A stretch of 64,000 nucleotides of DNA from contig CBDFHV010000060.1 of NCBI GenBank assembly GCA_965247705.1, positions 1 to 64,000 on the forward strand, read 5' to 3'. Origin of the DNA: CBDFHV01 sp965247705 (GTDB taxonomy: Bacteria; Pseudomonadota; Alphaproteobacteria; Rhodospirillales; CAMCUA01). Of this stretch, positions 33,890-41,870 are shown piece by piece; positions within the stretch are counted from its first letter, which is position 1, and the number at the start of each line of letters is the position of its first letter. The translations under genes and the position numbers were made by a program. Below the pieces are notes generated by a model. It was not told where the DNA came from and made no database searches. It saw only the letters and a program-made list of their open reading frames with translations.

Positions 33890-34745
33890 TCCGATACCAC
33901 TCCAAGATTTGCTCGTTGGTCCAAAACAGCACGCCGTCCCGCGCCGCCAGTTCCTCGAAGATCCGCTCGAACGGGCGGATGCGGTGGGGCACGCCGCTGA
34001 TGTAGGGATGGACGCAGATCGCCATCACCCGGGCCGAATGTGCGCCCTCCGCGTACAGGCGCTCGAACTGGGCCATGGTGCGCTCGTAGACCACCCGGGC
34101 CTCGTGGTTCTGCAGGGCGATGATGGCGACGTCGTTGAGTTCAACGCTGTAGGGCAGCACCACCAGGGGCGTCGCCCGGGTCTTCATCATGCAGGGCTGG
34201 TCGTCGATCACCCAGTCGCAGATGTATTCGAACCCCGCCTCGGCCAGCAGGTCGGGGGTGTCCTCGGTCTCGGCCAGGCCCGGGCCCAGCCAGCCCCGGG
34301 GGGCTTTGCCGGTAAACGCGCGGATGGTGTCCACGGACTGGCGAATGACCGCCGCCGGGTCGTCGACGGCCGTCATCGCTTTCTGCTTGAAGCCGTGGCC
34401 CATGAATTCCCAGCCGGCGTCGCGGATCGCCTCGGCGATGCGCGGGTATTCGATGCAGACCGACGCGTTGATGGAGGCGGTGACGCCGATCTCATGGCGG
34501 TCGAGGATCGCCTTCATGCGCCAGAAACCCACCCGCATGCCGTATTCGTGCCAAGCCCAGTTGGGGACGTCGGGAATGGCCGGCGCCCCGGCGGGGGTGG
34601 TCATCACCTGGCGCGGCATGGGGCCGGCGAAGTCCCAATGCTCCAGATTGACCACGGTGGAGACCACGACCCGGGCGTCCCCGGGCAGGCGCAGGGACGG
34701 CCGGTCGACGATGGCCGAATAGTCGAAGCGGTCCCGGGGGTCCAT
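33873..34745 (-). CDS. Polysaccharide-deacetylase-fold hydrolase (PuuE-like)
   Basis: The protein has 290 residues from the ATG at 34745, four bases after the transaminase stop; an in-frame start at 34772 would overlap that gene. Residues VVSTVVNLEHWDF, MGHGFKQKAM and VHPYISGVPHR hold the metal-site positions of the NodB fold. The overall pattern (tryptophan-rich N-terminal part, AEAGFEYICDWVIDDQP) is that of the PuuE-type allantoinase/imide hydrolase branch. An action on cyclic amides or imides would suit the hydantoin and lactam theme of this region. Confidence 0.78.
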   Translation of the reverse strand: MDPRDRFDYSAIVDRPSLRLPGDARVVVSTVVNLEHWDFAGPMPRQVMTTPAGAPAIPDVPNWAWHEYGMRVGFWRMKAILDRHEIGVTASINASVCIEYPRIAEAIRDAGWEFMGHGFKQKAMTAVDDPAAVIRQSVDTIRAFTGKAPRGWLGPGLAETEDTPDLLAEAGFEYICDWVIDDQPCMMKTRATPLVVLPYSVELNDVAIIALQNHEARVVYERTMAQFERLYAEGAHSARVMAICVHPYISGVPHRIRPFERIFEELAARDGVLFWTNEQILEWYRNAIGH

Positions 34746-34749
34746 TTTC

Positions 34750-35610
34750 CTAGCTCGCCCCCTCTCCCGCAATATAGGTGCGATAGATTTCCGCCAGGGC
34801 GGTGGTGACGGAACCGGCGCGGCCGTTGCCGATGGACGTATCGTCGATGCGGGTCACCGGCACCAGATAGACCGATGCGTTGGTGAGGAAGGCTTCCACC
34901 GCCTCCTTGGCCTCGTCGACGGTGAACGGCCGCTCGACAAAGGCCATCCCCAGGCGTTCGGCCAGGCGCTTCATGGTCATTCGCGTGATGCCCTTCAGGA
35001 TGTCGTGGCTGACGGGCCGGGTGATCAATTCCTTGTCCTTGGTGACGATGAAGGCGTTGGAGGCGGTGCCTTCGGTGACCAGGCCCTCCGGGTCCACCAT
35101 CCAGGCGTCGAACACCCCCGCGTCCACCGCCTGCTGCTTGGCCAGCACGTTGGGCAGCAGCATGGTGGTCTTGATGTCCCGCCTCTCCCAGCGAATATCG
35201 GGAACGGTGATGACGCCCACGCCGTCGCCCAGCTTGTCGGGCTCTAGGGGCGGAATACGCTTGGCGAACATAAAGAGCGTCGGCTTCGGCGCCTTGGGAA
35301 AAGCCGCGTCCCGCGGCGCCACGCCCCGGGTTACCTGCAGGTAGATCAGGCCATGGTGGATGCGGTTGCGGCGGATGATCTCGCGCATGACGACGCGGAA
35401 GGCGCTACGCGGCCGGGGCCAGGTCATGCGGACCTCGGTCAGGGATCGGTCCAGCCGGTCCAGGTGCGGTTCCTCGTCCACCGGACGGCCGGCGTGGACC
35501 AGGATCACCTCGTAGACCGAATCCCCGAACTGCAATCCTCGGTCCCAAACGTTGACCCCGGCTTCGCGGACCGGAAGGTACTGGCCATCCACGTAGGCGA
35601 TGCGGGACAT
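34750..35610 (-). CDS. D-amino-acid transaminase-like (class IV aminotransferase)
   Basis: The 286-residue PLP fold-type IV enzyme carries the Schiff-base Lys in RRDIKTTMLLPNVLAKQ. Landmarks are the N-terminal YVDGQYLPVREAGVNVWDRGLQFGDSVYEV and the PLP-phosphate region EGTASNAFIVTKD, as in D-alanine aminotransferase. It would exchange amino groups between D-amino acids and 2-oxo acids. It is the first gene of the operon that also holds the PuuE-like and MaoC genes, and is divergent from the HcnABC-like fusion. Confidence 0.85.
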   Translation of the reverse strand: MSRIAYVDGQYLPVREAGVNVWDRGLQFGDSVYEVILVHAGRPVDEEPHLDRLDRSLTEVRMTWPRPRSAFRVVMREIIRRNRIHHGLIYLQVTRGVAPRDAAFPKAPKPTLFMFAKRIPPLEPDKLGDGVGVITVPDIRWERRDIKTTMLLPNVLAKQQAVDAGVFDAWMVDPEGLVTEGTASNAFIVTKDKELITRPVSHDILKGITRMTMKRLAERLGMAFVERPFTVDEAKEAVEAFLTNASVYLVPVTRIDDTSIGNGRAGSVTTALAEIYRTYIAGEGAS

Positions 35611-35714
35611 TGCCGTGTTCTCCGTAGGATTTTGGACACGGGGACCGACGACGCGGTTGCGCGGCGCGCCCGATCACGATAACCGGGCAGTCGATTTGGT
35701 CAAGGTGGCCTTGC

Positions 35715-38714
35715 ATGGCACAGCCCGATTCCCTTCCCGGCCGTCTGCGCACGCCCGGCATCGTCCACTCGAGCATACCCGTCTCGATCGACTTCGACGG
35801 CGCGGCGGTGCCGGCCATGGAAGGCGAAACCGTGGCCGCCGCCCTCACCGCGGCGGGGATCACCGCCCTGCGGCATGCCCGCGACGGCACCGCGCGGGGG
35901 GTCTTTTGCGGCATGGGCGTGTGCTTCGAGTGCCTGGTGAGCGTCGATGGCCGCCCGTCCCAGCGGGCCTGCATGACCAAGGTGCGAGACGGCATGCGAA
36001 TCGCCGCCCATCGGGACGACGCCCCATCCCCCGACCCGGACGCGCCACCCCTTGGCGAGCCGCCGGCGGCCGGATTTCCGGAGCAGGATCGGGACCTCTT
36101 AATCATTGGCGCCGGACCGGCCGGGTTGGCGGCGGCGGAGGCGGCCGCCGATGCGGGGGTGACCGCCACCCTCCTCGACGAGCGCCCCGAGCCGGGCGGC
36201 CAGTACTTCAAGCAACTGGCGCCGAGCCACCTGTTCGAGGCCCCGGGCGCCCGCGACAAGCAGTTCGCGGCCGGCGCGGCGCTGATCGAGCGGGTACGGG
36301 CGGCGGGAGCGGAGATCGTCAGCGAGGCCACCGTGTGGAGCGCTTTCGCCCCCGGGCGCGGCGCCCGCGACGGCATGGCGGCGGAGGTCAACGTGCTGGT
36401 GGCCGGCGAAGCCCGCCGTTACCACGCCCGTCAACTGATCGTCGCCACGGGAGCCTACGAGAGGCCCCACCCGGTTCCCGGCTGGACCCTGCCCGGCGTG
36501 ATGACCACCGGCGCCGCCCAGACCCTGGCCCGGGCCTATCGGGTGGCGCCCGGATCCCGGGTGCTGCTGGCCGGCAACGGCCCCTTGAACCTGCAGGTCG
36601 CCTGCGAACTAGTGGCCGGCGGCGGCGCGGTGGCGGCGGTGGCGGAAGCGGCCGCCCCGGGACCCAACCGCATTGGCGCGCTTCTGTCCGGGCTTCGGCA
36701 ATCGCCGGACCTGATGTGGGACGGCCTCAAGTACCTCGCCTATCTGAAGCGCCGCCGGGTGCCCGTTCTCAACCGCCATGTTCTCGTTCGGGTCGAGGGC
36801 GATGGGCGTGCCCGTCGGGCCGTTGTCGCCGCCATCGACGGCGACGGCCGCATAGTGGCGGGAAGCGAGCGTACCTTCGACGTGGGCGCGGTCTGCATGG
36901 GCTATGGGTTCCATCCGTCGACGGAGCTGACCCGCCTATTGGGGTGCGAGCACCGCTGGGACGAGACCACGGGCGCCACGGCCGTGACCCGGGACGACGC
37001 GGGCGCGACCAGCCTGCCGGGCATCTTCGCCGTCGGCGACGGGGGCGGCATCGGCGGCTCGCGGGTGGCCCTTGCCCAGGGCACCCTCGGCGGCCTCGCG
37101 GCGGCGCGAAATCTTGGGGCGACCGTGCCGTCGGCGCGGAACGAGGCACTCCGGCGGGGCCGGAACGATCTGGACCGGGCCCGGCGGTTCCAGGACGCCC
37201 TGTGGCGGCTCTACGCCGCGCCCCGGGACTTTCCCGACCTGATCGACGATGGGGTCATGGTCTGCCGCTGCGAGTCGGTGGCGGCGGGCAGCCTGCGATC
37301 CCGCATCGCCGAGGGCGCCGACGAGTCCGGAAGCCTCAAGCGCCTCACCAGGGTGGGCATGGGGCGATGCCAGGGCCGCTATTGCGGACCGCGGGTGGCC
37401 CGCCTTTGCGCCCAGTCCCGGGGCGCGCCGCCGGACCCGTTTCAACTGTTCGCGCCCCGTTTCCCGATAAAGCCGGTACCCGCTATCGCGCTGATTCACC
37501 AAAAACCCGAATGGAGTCACGTTGCCCAGGGCGACGCCCCGCCCGCGCCCCGGCCCCGCTCCCCCCGAGCGGAGCCTGTCGTGGAAGCCGACGTGGCCAT
37601 CATCGGCGCCGGCATCATCGGCATCTGCACCGCCTATGAGCTGGCTCGCGACGGGGTGGACGTGGCGCTGATCGAGCGGGATCAGCCGAATGCCCATGCC
37701 TCGGGCAACAACGCGGGCTCCATGCACGTGCAACTTCTGGCCTACGACTTCGGCGACCTGTCGGACGCCGGCGGCCTGCCCGCCGCCCAAACCCTGCCAC
37801 TGCAGCGAGAATCCGCCCGCCTGTGGCCGCGATTGGCGGAGACTCTGGGCGTCGACCTGGAAATCTCCCTGACCGGCGGCCTGATGGTGGCGGAAACCGA
37901 GGCGCAGATAGCCAAGCTGGCCGGCAAGGCGGAACTGGAAGCCCGCTTCGGGACGGCGGTAGAGGTGATCGGCCGCGACCAGCTACGGGACATGGCGCCG
38001 CATCTGTCGGAGCGCCTGGTGGGCGCCGCCTATTGTGCCGAGGAAGGGAAGATCAGCCCCCTGAAGGCCGGCCCGGCCGTGCTGTCCGCCGCCCAGGCCG
38101 CCGGCGCGCGCCTGTTCCGAGAAACCGAGGTCCTGGCCATCGATCGTGACGGGCCCGCGTTCGTCATCCATACGGACCGGGGCCGCTTCCGCGCCGGCAA
38201 GGTGCTCAACGCCGCCGGCGGCTGGGCGGCACAGGTGGCCGCGATGTTGGGCGTCGACCTGCCGGCCCGGTCCAATCCAATCCAGCTCGTCGTCACCGAA
38301 TCCGCACCGCCCCTGGTGGATCACCTACTGGCCTACGCCGACCGGCACCTGACCATGAAGCAGGTGGCCGCCGGCAACCTGATCATCGGCGGCGCCTGGC
38401 CGTCAGCCTTGGACCCGGAGACCGCATGGCCCCGGGTGCTGCGCGACAGCGTCGAGGGCAACCTGTGGGTCGCCCACCGGGTGCTGCCGGCGCTCCGCAC
38501 GCTGCACGTCATCCGCACCTGGTCGGCCGTGAACGTGCTGTCCGACGGCGCTCCCATCCTGGGTGAGGTGCCCGGCCAACCCGGCTTCTACACGGCGACT
38601 TCCGTCAACGGGCTGACCATGGGCCCGGTCCTGGGGCGCCTCAACGCCGATTTGCTGCGGACGGGCAAGACCGGCCGCGAGATGACGCCCTACCTGCTCG
38701 ACCGGTTCGGGTAG
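35715..38714 (+). CDS. Three-part fusion of HcnA-, HcnB- and HcnC-like units (amino-acid/opine-type dehydrogenase)
   Basis: The protein has 999 residues. Residues 1-105 are a 2Fe-2S ferredoxin-like unit (Cys65, 70, 73, 86). Residues 125-510 are a pyridine-nucleotide-disulfide-type FAD unit with LLIIGAGPAGLAAAEAA at 128-144. A BFD-like 2Fe-2S segment follows near 512-560 (VMVCRCESV and GRCQGRYCG). A linker rich in Pro and Arg comes next, and from about 620 a DAO-type FAD unit begins with VAIIGAGIIGICTAYEL. The order and sizes equal hydrogen cyanide synthase HcnA-HcnB-HcnC, or the alpha, beta and gamma chains of octopine/nopaline/proline dehydrogenases, which are normally separate proteins. It probably oxidises a D-amino, imino or N-alkyl amino acid at the membrane. 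No frameshift is seen. Confidence 0.85.
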   Translation: MAQPDSLPGRLRTPGIVHSSIPVSIDFDGAAVPAMEGETVAAALTAAGITALRHARDGTARGVFCGMGVCFECLVSVDGRPSQRACMTKVRDGMRIAAHRDDAPSPDPDAPPLGEPPAAGFPEQDRDLLIIGAGPAGLAAAEAAADAGVTATLLDERPEPGGQYFKQLAPSHLFEAPGARDKQFAAGAALIERVRAAGAEIVSEATVWSAFAPGRGARDGMAAEVNVLVAGEARRYHARQLIVATGAYERPHPVPGWTLPGVMTTGAAQTLARAYRVAPGSRVLLAGNGPLNLQVACELVAGGGAVAAVAEAAAPGPNRIGALLSGLRQSPDLMWDGLKYLAYLKRRRVPVLNRHVLVRVEGDGRARRAVVAAIDGDGRIVAGSERTFDVGAVCMGYGFHPSTELTRLLGCEHRWDETTGATAVTRDDAGATSLPGIFAVGDGGGIGGSRVALAQGTLGGLAAARNLGATVPSARNEALRRGRNDLDRARRFQDALWRLYAAPRDFPDLIDDGVMVCRCESVAAGSLRSRIAEGADESGSLKRLTRVGMGRCQGRYCGPRVARLCAQSRGAPPDPFQLFAPRFPIKPVPAIALIHQKPEWSHVAQGDAPPAPRPRSPRAEPVVEADVAIIGAGIIGICTAYELARDGVDVALIERDQPNAHASGNNAGSMHVQLLAYDFGDLSDAGGLPAAQTLPLQRESARLWPRLAETLGVDLEISLTGGLMVAETEAQIAKLAGKAELEARFGTAVEVIGRDQLRDMAPHLSERLVGAAYCAEEGKISPLKAGPAVLSAAQAAGARLFRETEVLAIDRDGPAFVIHTDRGRFRAGKVLNAAGGWAAQVAAMLGVDLPARSNPIQLVVTESAPPLVDHLLAYADRHLTMKQVAAGNLIIGGAWPSALDPETAWPRVLRDSVEGNLWVAHRVLPALRTLHVIRTWSAVNVLSDGAPILGEVPGQPGFYTATSVNGLTMGPVLGRLNADLLRTGKTGREMTPYLLDRFG

Positions 38715-38723
38715 CTGGTTCTG

Positions 38724-38769
38724 TTGACAATCCACGTGAAAGAAATGTAGATTTTACTTTCACGTGGAT
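38724..38769 (+). promoter_or_regulatory. Promoter with operator for the Xre/RES toxin-antitoxin pair
   Basis: TTGACA (38724-38729) and TAGATT (38748-38753), 18 bases apart, form a good promoter. The -10 box sits between perfect 13-bp inverted repeats ATCCACGTGAAAG (38730-38742) and CTTTCACGTGGAT (38757-38769). A repressor bound here would block the polymerase. Autoregulation by the antitoxin is the natural reading. Confidence 0.75.
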
Positions 38770-38777
38770 GTTTCGTC

Positions 38778-39155
38778 ATGTTTCAATTCAATCAATCCGT
38801 TGCTCCCGACGAGGGCACGGTTCTCACCAAGGCTGCTCTCAACGGGGCCCGTCTCCTCGGCCTGTCCAACAAGGCACTGGGTATGGTGATTGGCGTTTCG
38901 GAAGCGACCGCGTCGCGCATGCGATCCGGCACCCACGTCCTGTCCCGCGGCGGCAAGCCCTTCGAGTTGGCGATCCTATTCGTCCGTCTGTTCCGTTCCC
39001 TCGATGCGTTGTCCGGAGGCGAGGGGGAGGTGGCCCGATCCTGGCTCAATTCCGACAACACGGCACTCGGCGCAAGACCCATCGAAATGATCGCGACCGT
39101 CTCTGGCCTCGTCGATGTCATTGCCTACCTGGACGCCCGACGCGCTGTCGTATGA
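38778..39155 (+). CDS. MbcA/ParS/Xre-family antitoxin
   Basis: The protein has 125 residues. The N-terminal half is an Xre-like helix-turn-helix (LGLSNKALGMVIGVSEATASRMRSG). The C-terminal half has the toxin-binding domain pattern (FELAILFVRLFRSLDALSGGEGEVARSWL, then ALGARPIEMIATVSGLVDVIAYLDARRA). It neutralises the RES-domain toxin whose gene overlaps its 3' end by 41 bases, and should bind the inverted repeats in its promoter. An ATG at 38768 is out of frame with the protein; 38778 is chosen. Confidence 0.85.
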   Translation: MFQFNQSVAPDEGTVLTKAALNGARLLGLSNKALGMVIGVSEATASRMRSGTHVLSRGGKPFELAILFVRLFRSLDALSGGEGEVARSWLNSDNTALGARPIEMIATVSGLVDVIAYLDARRAVV

Positions 39156-39882
39156 CGCCTGGCCCCTGTCGGGGGACTGCTGGCGCCTGTCCGAAGCCCG
39201 GCACCGGATCTCGACCCTCAAGCTGGTCGATACCTTGGCGGAACTGGACTTGCTGGAATCCCTCATGGAGGAGAGCAAGCCGATCATGCCGCCGGAGTGC
39301 CGACACCTACACTATCTTCTCGCCGCCCCCTTTCGCTATGGCGCCGCCTATCCCACAGGTTCGCGTTTTCGTCGGGCGGGCCGGAGTCCCGGCGTCTTCT
39401 ATGCCGCCGAAACGGTGCAAACGGCGGTGGCCGAGGCCGCCTTTCATCGCTTGCTGTTTTTCGCCGAGTCCCCGGATACGCCGTGGCCTCAAGACGCCAT
39501 CGAGTTCACCGCTTTCGCCGCATCCATCCGTACGCGGCGATCCCTCGATCTCACGTCGCCGCCTTTCCGTGGACAACAAGGCCATTGGACTCACCCCACG
39601 GACTACGCCGCCTGTCAGACCATGGCCGACATGGCCAGAGATGCCCGCATTGACGCGATACGCTATCGCTCGGTGCGGGACCCGGAGGGTGGTGTCAATC
39701 TGGCGGTACTGACCTGCCGTGCGTTCGCGGCGAGCGAACCCATACAACTCCAAACCTGGCATCTTCGGTTCGGGTCGGGGGGTGTCCAAGCCCTGGCTGC
39801 GTTCCCGCCTCTCGGCTTGGACTATGGACGGGCGGATTTTGGCAGGGACCCCCGCATCGCGACCATGAACTGGGATCGGTAA
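39115..39882 (+). CDS. RES-domain toxin
   Basis: The 255-residue RES-family NAD-degrading toxin is named for its conserved Arg, Glu and Ser. It shows WRLSEARHR near the start, then PFRYGAAYPTGSRFRRAG, SPGVFYAAETVQTAVAEAAFHRLLF, and a C-terminal region with RYRSVRDPEGGVNLAVL. Members such as MbcT and ParT consume NAD or modify Prs. The start ATG lies within the antitoxin gene, giving tight translational coupling. The gene looks complete. Confidence 0.85.
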   Translation: MSLPTWTPDALSYDAWPLSGDCWRLSEARHRISTLKLVDTLAELDLLESLMEESKPIMPPECRHLHYLLAAPFRYGAAYPTGSRFRRAGRSPGVFYAAETVQTAVAEAAFHRLLFFAESPDTPWPQDAIEFTAFAASIRTRRSLDLTSPPFRGQQGHWTHPTDYAACQTMADMARDARIDAIRYRSVRDPEGGVNLAVLTCRAFAASEPIQLQTWHLRFGSGGVQALAAFPPLGLDYGRADFGRDPRIATMNWDR

Positions 39883-39905
39883 CGCGCGTGGTGGGGCGTG
39901 ACGCC

Positions 39906-40700
39906 CTATTCCGCAGCCTCTCGCTTCGGTCCCGGCGTGGCGCGGCCGCCGATGGGAACGGGGCTGTCGAACAAGCCCCACTCGGCGATCTCGGCCTCCG
40001 GCGGTGCCTCGCTGCCCCAGCGGCGGCTGGGATACCAGTGGACGCGGCGGGCACAGTCGGCGAGGAATTCGGCGTACTTGAAGGCCGCCTGCAAGGCATC
40101 GATCACCGGCACCTTCAGTTCCTGCTGCATCACCTCGTTGAAGCCGTACATGGCGCCGCAGCCGAGGATCAGGGCTTCGGCCCCGTCCTCCTCGACGCAG
40201 CGGCGGCCGAGCGCCATCAGGCGGTCCTGGGTTTGCTGGTGGGACTGGAAGTCGTGGACCCCCAGTTCCAGGTCGCGCATGGACATCAACGCGTGGCCGT
40301 GCCCGTAAAGAAGCACGTTCTCCCGCATCTTGGGGATCCACTTGCGGCGCCCGACGATGACCGAGAAGGTGTTGGCCAGGTTGGCGGCGATGCTGGTCGC
40401 CGCCTGGCAGGGGCCGGTGACGATGGTGCGGCCGGAGATTTCCCGGGCCTCGCGGAGGCCCAGATCGTAAAAACAAGTGATCACGATCCCGTCGAACTTG
40501 TCGGCCGCATCGCGGACGATGCGCACCACGTCGGCCACGTTGAGGGCCTCGTAGGCGTGGTATTCCACGTGGGTGGGCCGGCCCTGGGGAAGACTGACGA
40601 ACTCGATCTCGGTTTCCGGCATGGCCACGCTCGCCAGCAGGTCCGCCCGCTCCTGATTGTAGATGTCGGTGCCGATGGGGGTGATGCAGAGGATGCGCAT
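39906..40700 (-). CDS. Asp/Glu/hydantoin racemase-family protein
   Basis: The protein has 264 residues from the ATG at 40700, which has AGGAGG upstream; the longer frame to 40808 has no support. Two cysteines sit at the family's catalytic positions, Cys76 (GIVITCFYDLGLRE) and Cys181 (LILGCGAMYGF), consistent with cofactor-independent racemisation. The TGPCQAATSIAA segment is also typical. As last gene of the hyuA-hyuB operon it may supply the correct hydantoin or N-carbamoyl isomer. Confidence 0.8.
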   Translation of the reverse strand: MRILCITPIGTDIYNQERADLLASVAMPETEIEFVSLPQGRPTHVEYHAYEALNVADVVRIVRDAADKFDGIVITCFYDLGLREAREISGRTIVTGPCQAATSIAANLANTFSVIVGRRKWIPKMRENVLLYGHGHALMSMRDLELGVHDFQSHQQTQDRLMALGRRCVEEDGAEALILGCGAMYGFNEVMQQELKVPVIDALQAAFKYAEFLADCARRVHWYPSRRWGSEAPPEAEIAEWGLFDSPVPIGGRATPGPKREAAE

Positions 40701-40774
40701 GGCCGTGGCCTCCTGGTGGGATCGTTGCTTTGGCGCGAAGTCTAGCATATCCGCGGACGTCGTGGCGGGCGGAA

Positions 40775-40840
40775 GGCGGGCGGGTCTAAGACCCTCCCCT
40801 ACGCACATCCTTTTCGTAGGGGCCGGTCTCAGACCGGCCC
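40775..40840. repeat. Pair of GGTCTNAGACC hairpins
   Basis: GGGCGGGTCTAAGACCCTCCCC (about 40779-40800) and GGGGCCGGTCTCAGACCGGCCC (about 40817-40838) are two palindromes arranged as a mirror pair around CCTACG...CGTAGG. The second overlaps the last codons and stop (TGA) of the serine hydrolase gene on the minus strand. The core resembles the hairpin at 10939-10963. They look like dispersed REP-type repeats that may also stabilise or end transcripts. Confidence 0.55.
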
Positions 40841-41866
40841 GCCGGCGGTGACCAGGCGATGAACGTCGAAGGCCAATGCCTCCACGTGGGCCCGGTAAAC
40901 CGAGCTCGAGTCCTCGGCGTAGGAGTTGGTCTGCACGGCGATGGAAATGTCCGCCTCCGGGTCATGGCCGACGATGCCGACGAAGCCGGGAGTGGAACCC
41001 CGATAGCCGAACAGCCGCGCCCGGTCCTGACTGAACACCATCAGGCCGGGGCCATGATGGCTCATGGTGGAGCCGGGATAGGCGCCGGGGACCAGTTCGT
41101 CCCGCAGGCGGGCGCGCATGGCCGGTCCCAGCACGTCGCCGGCGACCAGGGCCCGCATCCATAAAGACAGGTCGGCCACGGTGGAGATCATGTCGCCGCC
41201 GGACCACAGGTAAAGCGGCGGCACCCGGGTGGTGACGTCCCGCGGCGTTCCCTGGGTATGGTCGTAGCCCTTGGTGAAGCGGGCCGGCGGCGGGCCGGAC
41301 CATCCCGAGGGCATGGTGTCCACAAGCCCCAGGGGCTCCAGCAGCCGGCTCGTGATGAGGTCCGGGAGCTCCCGGCCGGTGACCGCTTCGGCGATCACCC
41401 CGAGGACCCGGGAGCCCACATTGGCGTAGTGCCACGGCCCGCCAGGCCCCGTAGGCGGCGTCGCCTTCCAGGCATCGTCGATATAGACCGACTTGTAGAG
41501 CGCGGCATCCGCCGGCGGATAGTCCTCCAGCCGGTAGAGGCTGTAGACGGGCAGACCCCCGGTCTGGTTCAGCACTTGATAGACGCTCACCACGTCGGCC
41601 ACCGCCTTGCCGGGCAGCCAACGCTCGATCTTGGCCTCCAGGTCCAACCTGCCCGCCTCGGACAGTTGCAGGATGACCGCGGAGACGAAGGACTTGGTGA
41701 CGCTGGCAATGCGGAATTGAGAATTGATGGTGACGGGTGTCCCCGCATCCCGGTCGGCAAGTCCGGCGGCCACGGCCTCATAGCCGTCGCCCCGGCGGAC
41801 GCCGATGGCGCAGCCGACCATGCCCTCGGCGACGGCCCTGTCGGCGATGGACTGGAGGTCCGCCAC
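40829..41866 (-). CDS. Beta-lactamase-family serine hydrolase (class C / esterase-like)
   Basis: The protein has 345 residues from the GTG at 41866, four bases after the hyuB stop; the open frame extends upstream but into hyuB. The catalytic Ser-x-x-Lys is S55-V-T-K58 (FRIASVTKSF), and a YAN motif (WHYANVGS) follows. The third motif region reads SHHGPGLMVF. No signal peptide is seen, so it is probably cytoplasmic, unlike true beta-lactamases. A D-aminopeptidase, amidase or esterase role in the hydantoin/lactam pathway is plausible. Confidence 0.8.
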   Translation of the reverse strand: MADLQSIADRAVAEGMVGCAIGVRRGDGYEAVAAGLADRDAGTPVTINSQFRIASVTKSFVSAVILQLSEAGRLDLEAKIERWLPGKAVADVVSVYQVLNQTGGLPVYSLYRLEDYPPADAALYKSVYIDDAWKATPPTGPGGPWHYANVGSRVLGVIAEAVTGRELPDLITSRLLEPLGLVDTMPSGWSGPPPARFTKGYDHTQGTPRDVTTRVPPLYLWSGGDMISTVADLSLWMRALVAGDVLGPAMRARLRDELVPGAYPGSTMSHHGPGLMVFSQDRARLFGYRGSTPGFVGIVGHDPEADISIAVQTNSYAEDSSSVYRAHVEALAFDVHRLVTAGGPV

Positions 41867-41870
41867 GGAC

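Noticed and set aside
35715..38714. Hydrogen cyanide synthase as the definite function of the fusion protein
   Set aside because: The same architecture serves octopine, nopaline and proline-type dehydrogenases, and the neighbours favour D-amino or imino acid oxidation.
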